A stretch of 64,000 nt of DNA from positions 1-64,000 of the forward strand of contig JBNKCX010000003.1 in assembly GCA_050287965.1 (NCBI GenBank), read 5' to 3'. Origin of the DNA: CBFDBF01 sp050287965. Its GTDB lineage: Bacteria; Pseudomonadota; Gammaproteobacteria; Chromatiales; Chromatiaceae. Positions 53,631 through 60,783 of the stretch are shown here, in pieces (positions within the stretch are counted from its first letter, which is position 1; every line of letters begins with the position of its first letter). The notes beneath the pieces are model-generated. The model made no database searches, was not told where the DNA came from, and was given only the letters and a program-made list of their open reading frames with translations. The translations under genes and the position numbers were made by a program.

Positions 53631-53756
53631 ACTGACAACTGATAACTGACAACTGATAACTGACAACTGATAACTGACAACTGACAACTGATAACTGACA
53701 ACTGATAACTGACAACTGATAACTGACAACTGATAACTGACAACTGCTAACTAAAG
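53631..53756 (+). repeat. Sixteen perfect heptad repeats leading to the dnaJ start codon
   Basis: Sixteen perfect 7-bp units alternate ACTGACA and ACTGATA (53631-53742, with one doubled ACTGACA), followed by two degenerate units, ACTGCTA and ACTAAAG. The array keeps phase to 53756, so dnaJ ATG falls exactly at the next unit. The dnaJ leader is therefore made wholly of the repeat, and its ribosome site, AAAG at best, is weak. Confidence 0.9.
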
Positions 53757-54899
53757 ATGTCCAAACGCGACTATTACGAAGTACTTGGTATCAACAAGAA
53801 CGCCAGCGAGGCAGAGATCAAGAAGGCCTATCGGCGTCTTGCCATGAAGTATCATCCGGACCGAAATGCGGGTGACGAAGCCAAGATCGCGGAGCAGAAG
53901 TTCAAGGAGGCCAAGGAGGCCTACGAGATCCTTTCCGATCCGCAGAAGCGGACGGCCTACGACCAGTTCGGTCACGCCGGGGTGGATTCCTCCATGGGCG
54001 GCGGACCGGGCGGATTCGGCGCCGGTGCCAGTTTCAGCGACATCTTCGGAGACGTATTCGGGGACATCTTCGGTGGTGGTGCCAGAGGCGGCGGTACCCG
54101 CGTCCATCGTGGCGCCGATCTGCGCTACAACCTGCAGGTTACACTGGAAGAGGCGGTCGCGGGCACCACGGTCAAGATCCGTGTTCCCACCGCGGTTACC
54201 TGTAAAGCGTGTAACGGAACCGGTGCGAAGAAAGGCACGGTCCCGAAAAGTTGTACCACCTGCGGAGGGCATGGCCAGGTCCGCATGCAGCAGGGATTCT
54301 TCTCGGTACAGCAGACCTGTCCCACCTGCCACGGAAGAGGGACAATCATCGAGGATCCCTGTCATGTGTGCCGCGGTCAGGGACGTATACAGGAGCACAA
54401 GACCCTCTCCGTGAAGGTTCCTCCGGGGGTGGACAACGGTGACCGCATACGGCTCTCGGGAGAGGGCGAGGCAGGTGAGAACGGTGGGCCGCCCGGGGAT
54501 CTCTACGTCCAGGTGGCGGTTAAAGAGCATCCGATCTTCAGCCGGGATGACAGCCATCTGTTCTGTGAGGTGCCCATAGGCTATACCACGGCGGCACTGG
54601 GCGGTGAGCTGGAGGTGCCCACTCTGGACGGCAAGGTCAAATTGAAGATCCCCGCGGGTACCCAGACCGGGAAGATGTTCCGTATGCGTGGTAAGGGCGT
54701 GAAACCGGTTCGGGGCGGCGCCGTCGGAGATCTTATCTGCCGGGTATTGGTGGAGACGCCGGTCAATCTGACCGAAAAACAGAAGGAACTGCTGCGGCAA
54801 CTGGATGAGACCATACGGGCGGGGGGTAGTCGGCACAGTCCCCAGTCTTCAACCTGGCTTGACGGGGTTAAGAGCTTTTTCGAGAAGATGGGCTTATAA
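53757..54899 (+). CDS. dnaJ: Chaperone DnaJ (Hsp40)
   Basis: A 380-residue DnaK co-chaperone. The J-domain has the HPD motif (MKYHPDRNAGD), then a Gly/Phe-rich region. Four zinc-finger repeats follow: CKACNGTG, CTTCGGHG, CPTCHGRG and CHVCRGQG. The C-terminal substrate domain ends at LDGVKSFFEKMGL. Full length. Its start lies directly after the heptad repeat. Confidence 0.97.
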   Translation: MSKRDYYEVLGINKNASEAEIKKAYRRLAMKYHPDRNAGDEAKIAEQKFKEAKEAYEILSDPQKRTAYDQFGHAGVDSSMGGGPGGFGAGASFSDIFGDVFGDIFGGGARGGGTRVHRGADLRYNLQVTLEEAVAGTTVKIRVPTAVTCKACNGTGAKKGTVPKSCTTCGGHGQVRMQQGFFSVQQTCPTCHGRGTIIEDPCHVCRGQGRIQEHKTLSVKVPPGVDNGDRIRLSGEGEAGENGGPPGDLYVQVAVKEHPIFSRDDSHLFCEVPIGYTTAALGGELEVPTLDGKVKLKIPAGTQTGKMFRMRGKGVKPVRGGAVGDLICRVLVETPVNLTEKQKELLRQLDETIRAGGSRHSPQSSTWLDGVKSFFEKMGL

Positions 54900-54989
54900 A
54901 TAAAGGGCCGAGGTGGGAAGTACGGGGCCGAAGAGTAATTTACCGTAGGGCGGGCGCAGCCCGTCCTGCATTAATACCAAGGAAACAAA

Positions 54990-55793
54990 ATGATTAAAGT
55001 AGCCGTAGTCGGAGCAGCCGGACGGATGGGGAAAAATCTGGTGCAGGCGATCCAGGATGCCGATGGTGTGGAACTGGGTGCGGCTACGGAGCATCCCGAG
55101 AGTACGCTTATCGGTGTGGATGCGGGGGCGATTGCAGGTGTTGGAGATCTCGGTGTAAAGATTGTCGGTGGTCTGGACCAGGCGCTGGATGATTTTGACG
55201 TGGTTATCGATTTCACCAGACCGGCGGCCACCATGGCCCATCTCGAGCTGTGCCGGAAGGCGGACAAGAAAATGGTTATCGGTACCACCGGTCTCAGCGA
55301 TCACGAGAAACAGCGGCTTCGGGAAGCGGCTGAGGAGATCGGCATCGTTTTCGCCCCCAACATGAGTATCGGCGTAAACCTCTGTCTCAAGCTGTTGGAT
55401 ATGGCGGCGCGGGTTATGGGAGATACCGTGGATATCGAAATCATCGAGGCCCATCATCGCCATAAAGAGGACGCCCCTTCGGGGACGGCGCTGCGCATGG
55501 GCGAGGTGGTCGCGGAGGCGTTGGGCCGGGATCTCAAGGAGTGCGCCGTCTATGGTCGGGAAGGGGTAACCGGCGAGCGAGATCGCAAGACCATCGGCTT
55601 CGAAACCATTCGCGCGGGCGATATCGTGGGAGAGCATACGGTCATGTTTGCCGCTACGGGTGAGCGCGTGGAGATCACCCATAAGGCCTCCAGCCGCATG
55701 ACCTTCGCCAACGGCGCGGTCCGGGCCGCCGGCTGGATTGCCGGTAAGGAGAGCGGGCTGTTCGATATGCAGGACGTTTTAGGACTGCATTAA
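54990..55793 (+). CDS. dapB: 4-hydroxy-tetrahydrodipicolinate reductase DapB
   Basis: A 267-residue NAD(P)H-dependent enzyme of lysine/diaminopimelate synthesis. The Rossmann motif is VAVVGAAGRMGKNLVQA; VIDFTRPAAT and the catalytic EIIEAHHRHKEDAPSGTALRMGE are intact, and FAPNMSIGVN follows. It lies 90 bp after dnaJ on the same strand, a frequent neighbour in this group. Confidence 0.96.
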   Translation: MIKVAVVGAAGRMGKNLVQAIQDADGVELGAATEHPESTLIGVDAGAIAGVGDLGVKIVGGLDQALDDFDVVIDFTRPAATMAHLELCRKADKKMVIGTTGLSDHEKQRLREAAEEIGIVFAPNMSIGVNLCLKLLDMAARVMGDTVDIEIIEAHHRHKEDAPSGTALRMGEVVAEALGRDLKECAVYGREGVTGERDRKTIGFETIRAGDIVGEHTVMFAATGERVEITHKASSRMTFANGAVRAAGWIAGKESGLFDMQDVLGLH

Positions 55794-56009
55794 AGGCGGG
55801 ATACCCCCGCTCACTCCCTCGATGCAGGAGCGGCGCCGTGTGCCGGAAATGAGATCTGCGGAATAGGGTCGTGACTCCAAAGCCAAACTTCTATACGTCC
55901 TCCATCCCGGGAAGACAACAGGAGGGTGTGAGAGCAACCGGTGGGCGGACCTTTGGCACGGTCTCTGCTTAATAACAATGCAGAGATAGACTGTTACCGA
56001 GGTCACCCG

Positions 56010-57158
56010 ATGAATAGTCCGGTTTCCGCTGGAATTGTGAATACCCTGTTTACCGCCCCGTCGGCCGGCCAGGCCGGCGGCGTCAGCTCGCAGCTTTTCA
56101 CCGAAGGTGTTGATTTTTCGCAACTTTTGTCCAGCGAAAAACTGATGCCGGAGCTTATGGAGTTGCTCAAGAGCCGCATGCCTGCGGAGGAATTCGCCCG
56201 TCTGGAGGAGATGCTGGAAAGCGGCAACGGGTTACCGCTTCCGGCAATTCTTGGCCTCTTTCAGGAGGTTCTGGAGAGCAATCCGGCACCCTCCGGTGGC
56301 CCGACGGATGAGGTGCTTACCAACCTCCAACCCGGTGAAACAACCGCGGTCGTTCCCCCCGGTACCCGTCCGACCGCGGAAGAGGCCCTCGCCAGGCTGC
56401 TGCAGATGAGCAAACAATCTGCGAGGGGAAATGCCCCCCTTTCCGGGCAAACCGGAGTAAAGGGCGCTTCGGACGGGTCTCCACAGGACGATCAGGATGC
56501 GTTGAGGGAGATACTTCGACAGGTATCCGCGGTGCGGCCGACGGTTTCCGGCGAAACCGTTTCCGCAACCATGAAGCCGGCGGTAACCCCGACCGAGACC
56601 CTCGTCACTGCGGCGGCCAACCTTGAGGCCGGTATTTCCGGCGGGTTGCAATCTCCGGCGGTCGGAGGTGTCTCCAGCACGGCATCAACTCCCACGCCGG
56701 GGGCACAACAGACCCTGCCGACGATCACTATCCCGCCTGGGGACAAGGGCTGGGATCAGGCCATGGGGGAACGGATCCTATGGATGGTCGGAAAGGATCT
56801 CCAGGCCGCATCGGTCAATATCAAGCCACCCCACCTCGGCCCTCTGAATATCCAGATTTCCATACAGAACGACCAGGCCTCGGTGAATTTCACAGCCCAG
56901 CACGGGGTGGTTAAAGACGCTCTGGAAGCGGCCATACCGCGGTTGCGGGAGATGCTGGCTGAAAACAATATTCAATTGGTCAACGTGGATGTTAGTCACC
57001 GTGATCCGGGCGGGCGTGGCGAAACCGCGGATCTTTACCAGGGACGCCGGGACAGGGGCCCCGACCAGTACCTCTTCGGCGACGACGCGGAATCCGAGAC
57101 GGAATCCACCCTGTTTCGCTACTACCGAAGCGATGGGCTTCTGGATGACTATGCCTGA
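56010..57158 (+). CDS. fliK: FliK-like flagellar hook-length control protein
   Basis: A 382-residue protein. The N-terminal two-thirds is low complexity and rich in Ser, Pro, Thr and Gly, as in FliK. The C-terminal domain (about residues 245-340: WDQAMGERILWMVGKDLQAASVNIKPPHLGPLNIQISI, VNFTAQHGVVKDALEAAIPRLREML) is the conserved FliK substrate-switch domain. ATG 56010 begins a plausible start, while open sequence to 55941 lacks a site. No other flagellar genes are adjacent, which is unusual for fliK. Confidence 0.82.
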   Translation: MNSPVSAGIVNTLFTAPSAGQAGGVSSQLFTEGVDFSQLLSSEKLMPELMELLKSRMPAEEFARLEEMLESGNGLPLPAILGLFQEVLESNPAPSGGPTDEVLTNLQPGETTAVVPPGTRPTAEEALARLLQMSKQSARGNAPLSGQTGVKGASDGSPQDDQDALREILRQVSAVRPTVSGETVSATMKPAVTPTETLVTAAANLEAGISGGLQSPAVGGVSSTASTPTPGAQQTLPTITIPPGDKGWDQAMGERILWMVGKDLQAASVNIKPPHLGPLNIQISIQNDQASVNFTAQHGVVKDALEAAIPRLREMLAENNIQLVNVDVSHRDPGGRGETADLYQGRRDRGPDQYLFGDDAESETESTLFRYYRSDGLLDDYA

Positions 57159-57325
57159 CCGGAGACCGGCCGGGACCGCAAGTTCCTATCCCTGAAAAGT
57201 AGACAATCAAGCCACAACCGCCGCAGCGGGAGTGCGGCGCGACAAGCGATTCCGCAAGTGGCATAGCCTCGCTAACGCCCACCGAGTAGAATACGGGGAT
57301 AGGAAACCGTGGAAGAGGGCGGGTT

Positions 57326-57610
57326 ATGCGAATTATCAAGCTGTTGTTTTTCCTGTTCTTGATCTTATTGGGGTCGGCGTTTGCCGTAATGAACACGGAA
57401 AACATCCATATCAACTATTATTTTGGGGAATTTGATCTCCCGCTTCCGCTGCTCCTCATTGCCACCCTGGGGATTGGAGCGTTGTTGGGTGTATTGGCGA
57501 CGCTGGGATCCCTGTTACGCCTTAAGCATCGAAACGCCGAGCTGCGCCGAAAGGTAAGCCTGGCCCAGGAAGAGGTAAAGAACCTGCGGGCCATTCCAAT
57601 CAAGGACTAG
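57326..57610 (+). CDS. lapA: LapA-domain inner-membrane protein
   Basis: A 94-residue protein with two membrane helices (MRIIKLLFFLFLILLGSAFAVMNTE and PLPLLLIATLGIGALLGVLATL) and a cytoplasmic coiled tail. LapA (YciS) works with LapB in control of LPS synthesis through LpxC. The gene lies 8 bp before lapB. Confidence 0.9.
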   Translation: MRIIKLLFFLFLILLGSAFAVMNTENIHINYYFGEFDLPLPLLLIATLGIGALLGVLATLGSLLRLKHRNAELRRKVSLAQEEVKNLRAIPIKD

Positions 57611-57618
57611 AACCAAAA

Positions 57619-58785
57619 ATGATGGAGCTTTTGTTGTTACTGTTGCCTCTGGCAGCTGCTTCCGGATGGGTGGCGGCCAAGCGCAGTGAGCGTGGGCGGG
57701 AACGGAATCTGCACGCTCAGGGTCCCGCTTATTTCAAGGGACTTAACTATCTGCTTAACGAGCAGCCGGACAAGGCTATTGATGTCTTCATTCAGATGCT
57801 GGAAGTCGACAGCGATACGGTGGAGACCCATCTCGCTTTGGGCAACCTGTTCCGACGCCGTGGAGAGGTGGAGCGGGCCATTCGTATTCATCAGAATCTA
57901 ATCGCCCGGCCGGCTCTTAGTCGTGATCATCGGGCGCAAGCGCTGCTTGAGCTGGGTAAGGATTATCTGCGTGCGGGGCTGCTTGACCGTGCGGAAAATC
58001 TGTTTGAGGAACTGGCGGAATCAAGTCTTTATCAACAACAGGCCCTGCGTAATCTGCTGGTTATCTATGAACGGGAGAAAGAGTGGGAAAAGTGTCTGCA
58101 GGTTTCCGATCGTCTGGAGTCGCTGACGGGTGAACAACTGCTGAAGGAGCGCGCTCATTATCACTGTGAGCTGGCGGAGAAAGCGCAAGAAATCAAAGAT
58201 TTTGCTCTCGCTTCAAAGCATTTGAAAAAAGCGCAGGCGTTGGACCGTACTTGTGCTCGGGCGTCGATCCTGTTGGGTGGGATGGAACAGGATGCCGGAG
58301 ATCATCGGGCGGCGATACGCGCTTTTCAACGGGTGGCGCAGCAGGACTCGGCCTATATTTCCGAGATACTGTCGCCGCTTGTGAATAGTTATAAACGGTT
58401 GGACAAGGGTTCGGAGCTTCGTGAATACCTGGAACAGATCTATAAACGTAACCATGGGTATCCCGAGGCCCTTGCCATGACTGAAATTATCCGGGAGCGC
58501 GAAGGCGACGAGGCGGCGGTGTCGTTTCTCACCAACCATCTCCAGGAACATCCGAATCTGGAGGGTTTGGAGCGATTGTTGAAACTGCCGCTGAAGGGGG
58601 ATATGGGCGCCGCTTCCGGAATACTGAATATGTTGCGTGAGTTAATGAAGAAACTACTGGAGGAGCAGCACGCCTACCAATGCCTCAGCTGTGGGTTCAG
58701 TGCCAAGGCGATGCATTGGCAGTGCCCCAGCTGCCATACCTGGAGCAGCATCAAACCGGCGCACGCTTTAAACGGTACCCGCTGA
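57619..58785 (+). CDS. lapB: LapB (YciM), LPS assembly regulator
   Basis: A 388-residue protein: an N-terminal membrane anchor (MMELLLLLLPLAAASGWVA), then TPR repeats (YFKGLNYLLNEQPDKAIDVFIQML, HLALGNLFRRRGEVERAIRIHQ, and further units), and a C-terminal rubredoxin-type metal site CLSCGFSAKAMHWQCPSC. LapB guides FtsH to degrade LpxC and so balances LPS. Its stop overlaps the pyrF start (TGATG). Confidence 0.94.
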   Translation: MMELLLLLLPLAAASGWVAAKRSERGRERNLHAQGPAYFKGLNYLLNEQPDKAIDVFIQMLEVDSDTVETHLALGNLFRRRGEVERAIRIHQNLIARPALSRDHRAQALLELGKDYLRAGLLDRAENLFEELAESSLYQQQALRNLLVIYEREKEWEKCLQVSDRLESLTGEQLLKERAHYHCELAEKAQEIKDFALASKHLKKAQALDRTCARASILLGGMEQDAGDHRAAIRAFQRVAQQDSAYISEILSPLVNSYKRLDKGSELREYLEQIYKRNHGYPEALAMTEIIREREGDEAAVSFLTNHLQEHPNLEGLERLLKLPLKGDMGAASGILNMLRELMKKLLEEQHAYQCLSCGFSAKAMHWQCPSCHTWSSIKPAHALNGTR

Positions 58786-59507
58786 TGTCGGAGCAGACAG
58801 CGTTGGGGCCGAGGATTATAGTCGCGCTGGATTATCCGGTAGCGGAGTCGGCGTTGGAACTGGTCTCGGCGCTGGATCCGGCGCTCTGTCGCCTCAAGAT
58901 CGGCAAGGAGATGTTTACCCGGTTCGGCCCCGGCTTTGTCGAGCAGGTCATCGGTCGGGGATTCGATGTGTTCCTGGATCTGAAGTTTCACGATATTCCG
59001 AATACCGTCGCAGCCGCCTGTGCCGCGGCAGCGGATCTCGGGGTCTGGATGGTGAACGTTCATGCCTCGGGAGGACGGCGCATGATGGAGGCCGCCCGGG
59101 AGCGACTCGAAGGGCTGCCGAATCGGCCGTTGTTGATTGCCGTCACCATCCTGACCAGCCTTAGCAGGGAGGATATCGCAGAGGTCGGGTTTCAGGGTGA
59201 ACCTGCCGAGAATGTCCGTCGTCTGGCGCTCCTGGCGCGCGATTCGGGGCTGGATGGCATTGTCTGTTCGCCCCTGGAAGCGGCGGATGTGCGCGCTCGA
59301 TCAGGGGAGGAATTTCTGCTCGTTACCCCCGGGGTAAGACCCGAGAGCTCTGCTGCGGACGATCAGAGGCGGGTGATGACCCCGTCCGAGGCGGTGGCAA
59401 ACGGAGCTGACTATCTGGTTATCGGTCGACCCATAACCGGAGCAGAAGATCCGCTACGGAGTCTGCAGGCGATACACTCGGAGTTATCCGGCGTTCCGGG
59501 CGATTGA
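58785..59507 (+). CDS. pyrF: Orotidine-5'-phosphate decarboxylase
   Basis: A 240-residue decarboxylase for the final UMP step. Motifs: IIVALDYP, LKIGKEMFTRFGP, and the active-site FLDLKFHDIPNTV (Lys/Asp tetrad). VTPGVRPE and YLVIGRPITGA follow. ATG 58785 overlaps the lapB TGA, so it is translationally coupled. Confidence 0.95.
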   Translation: MSEQTALGPRIIVALDYPVAESALELVSALDPALCRLKIGKEMFTRFGPGFVEQVIGRGFDVFLDLKFHDIPNTVAAACAAAADLGVWMVNVHASGGRRMMEAARERLEGLPNRPLLIAVTILTSLSREDIAEVGFQGEPAENVRRLALLARDSGLDGIVCSPLEAADVRARSGEEFLLVTPGVRPESSAADDQRRVMTPSEAVANGADYLVIGRPITGAEDPLRSLQAIHSELSGVPGD

Positions 59508-59618
59508 CAAACATCCGTGGGAAACCTACCCTTGGTTCCCGCATCTCTGGATTGAGGTGTAGCACCCACTCTTTAGGGAGTTGGATTTCATGGAACTGAA
59601 GAAACAAGGAGAAAAGAC

Positions 59619-59906
59619 ATGGTACGTCTGGCACGGATGATTCTCGCATCAATTCTATTGCTCGCATCGAGCTGCGTTTTCGCGGAACCCATCAACATCA
59701 ATACCGCCGATACCACCGTCCTTACGCAAGGCATGAAAGGTATCGGTCAGGCAAAAGCTGAAGCGATCATCGCCTACCGTAACGAACACGGCGGATTTAA
59801 ATCGGTCGATGAGCTGACAAACGTAAAGGGAATCGGAGAAGCGATTCTGGAACAGAACCGTGAAAACCTGACGATCGGGACAGCCCCCTCCGCGGCCGAC
59901 AAGTAA
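59619..59906 (+). CDS. ComEA-like helix-hairpin-helix protein
   Basis: A 95-residue exported protein. The signal peptide is MVRLARMILASILLLASSCVFA. The mature domain begins EPININTADTTVLTQGMKGIGQAKAEAIIAYRNEHGGFKSVDELTNVKGIGE, the ComEA HhH-type fold with two HhH motifs. Such proteins bind DNA in the periplasm for uptake. A strong AAGGAG site precedes the ATG, and a terminator follows. Confidence 0.9.
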   Translation: MVRLARMILASILLLASSCVFAEPININTADTTVLTQGMKGIGQAKAEAIIAYRNEHGGFKSVDELTNVKGIGEAILEQNRENLTIGTAPSAADK

Positions 59907-59928
59907 TATTTAACGGGTCGCGTTGTCA

Positions 59929-59964
59929 GCGGGTACCGTTATGTTTCGGTACCCGCCTTTTTTT
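59929..59964 (+). terminator. Rho-independent terminator after the comEA-like gene
   Basis: GCGGGTACCG pairs with CGGTACCCGC (10 bp, loop about 7 nt), followed by CTTTTTTTT. It is a strong terminator. Confidence 0.9.
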
Positions 59965-60001
59965 GGCAGGAGGTTGTCCGCGATCGGGCATGCGGGAGGC
60001 T

Positions 60002-60058
60002 GAACCGGTATGCCGGTTCGGTGCCAACGTGCCCCAACCTGACATTTTTGTCAGGTTG
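60002..60058. repeat. Two perfect hairpins in the gap before the response regulator
   Basis: GAACCGG-tatg-CCGGTTC (60002-60019) and CAACCTGACA-tttt-TGTCAGGTTG (60035-60058) are perfect inverted repeats with no T-tract. They may be regulatory-protein sites or remnants of a repeat. The function is unknown. Confidence 0.5.
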
Positions 60059-60185
60059 CCGGATATTGGCGGCTCGATAAGATGATAGAGTTCACAAGAT
60101 CATAGTAATATTTGAATTTGTGCACATATGACCGCCGCCAGAGATATTAAACTGGATTTGAAACGAAATTAAAAATAGGTTGGAT

Positions 60186-60668
60186 ATGGATCGTTTTAGT
60201 TTCTCATCATTTTTTCGTCGTAATCCGTCACAAAAGAAGTCCCGTACTGCCGAACGCCGGGTCAATGAGCGTTCCGTTCCGGAAGAGGGCGCGACCATTC
60301 TGGTGGTGGATGATTCGAAAACCGTTCGGATGACCCTTTCGCACATGCTTAGTCAGGCGGGATTCGAGACACAACTCGCGGATGACGGTGCCTCGGGTAT
60401 TAAAAAGGCTATCGACCACCAGCCTCAGCTGGTCATCATGGATATCATGATGCCGGGAATCAACGGCTTCCGTGCCACGCGTTACCTGCGGAAAGATGAG
60501 AGAACCAAAGATATACCCATCATCATTATCAGCGGCAATAAAGAGGCCATTGATCAGTTCTGGATGAAGAAAATCGGCGCTAATGCGTTCCTCGCCAAAC
60601 CTTTTACCCGCGGCGATCTTTTCCAGGTTATAGAAAAAGTGTTGTATAAGAACGTCATCGCCGCTTAG
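60186..60668 (+). CDS. Single-domain response regulator with basic N-terminal extension
   Basis: A 160-residue protein. The first 35 residues are basic and Phe-rich (FSSFFRRNPSQKKSR). The receiver domain is complete: VVDDSKTVR, the phosphoacceptor in LVIMDIMMPGINGFRATRYL, IIIISGNKE, and the Lys in FLAKPFTRG. No output domain. It resembles PilG/PilH- or CheY-like regulators of twitching and chemotaxis, but no pil or che genes are adjacent. ATG 60186 is used; a TTG two codons earlier is possible. Confidence 0.82.
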   Translation: MDRFSFSSFFRRNPSQKKSRTAERRVNERSVPEEGATILVVDDSKTVRMTLSHMLSQAGFETQLADDGASGIKKAIDHQPQLVIMDIMMPGINGFRATRYLRKDERTKDIPIIIISGNKEAIDQFWMKKIGANAFLAKPFTRGDLFQVIEKVLYKNVIAA

Positions 60669-60783
60669 GTCACCGCAACTCCACTTCTTTCGGCGCGCTT
60701 TTATGCGCGCGATTAAACAGATTCACCCCTTAAGCCCCTGCTCCGGTTAGAATCGGGATTCCAGCTGACCGCAGAGACGAGGG

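Noticed and set aside
53543..53743. Minus-strand open frame of SVISCQLSV-type repeats
   Set aside because: It only reads the heptad tandem repeat in a frame free of stops; there is no ribosome site or real protein character.
53631..53756. Possible CRISPR array
   Set aside because: The units are contiguous 7-bp repeats without unique spacers.
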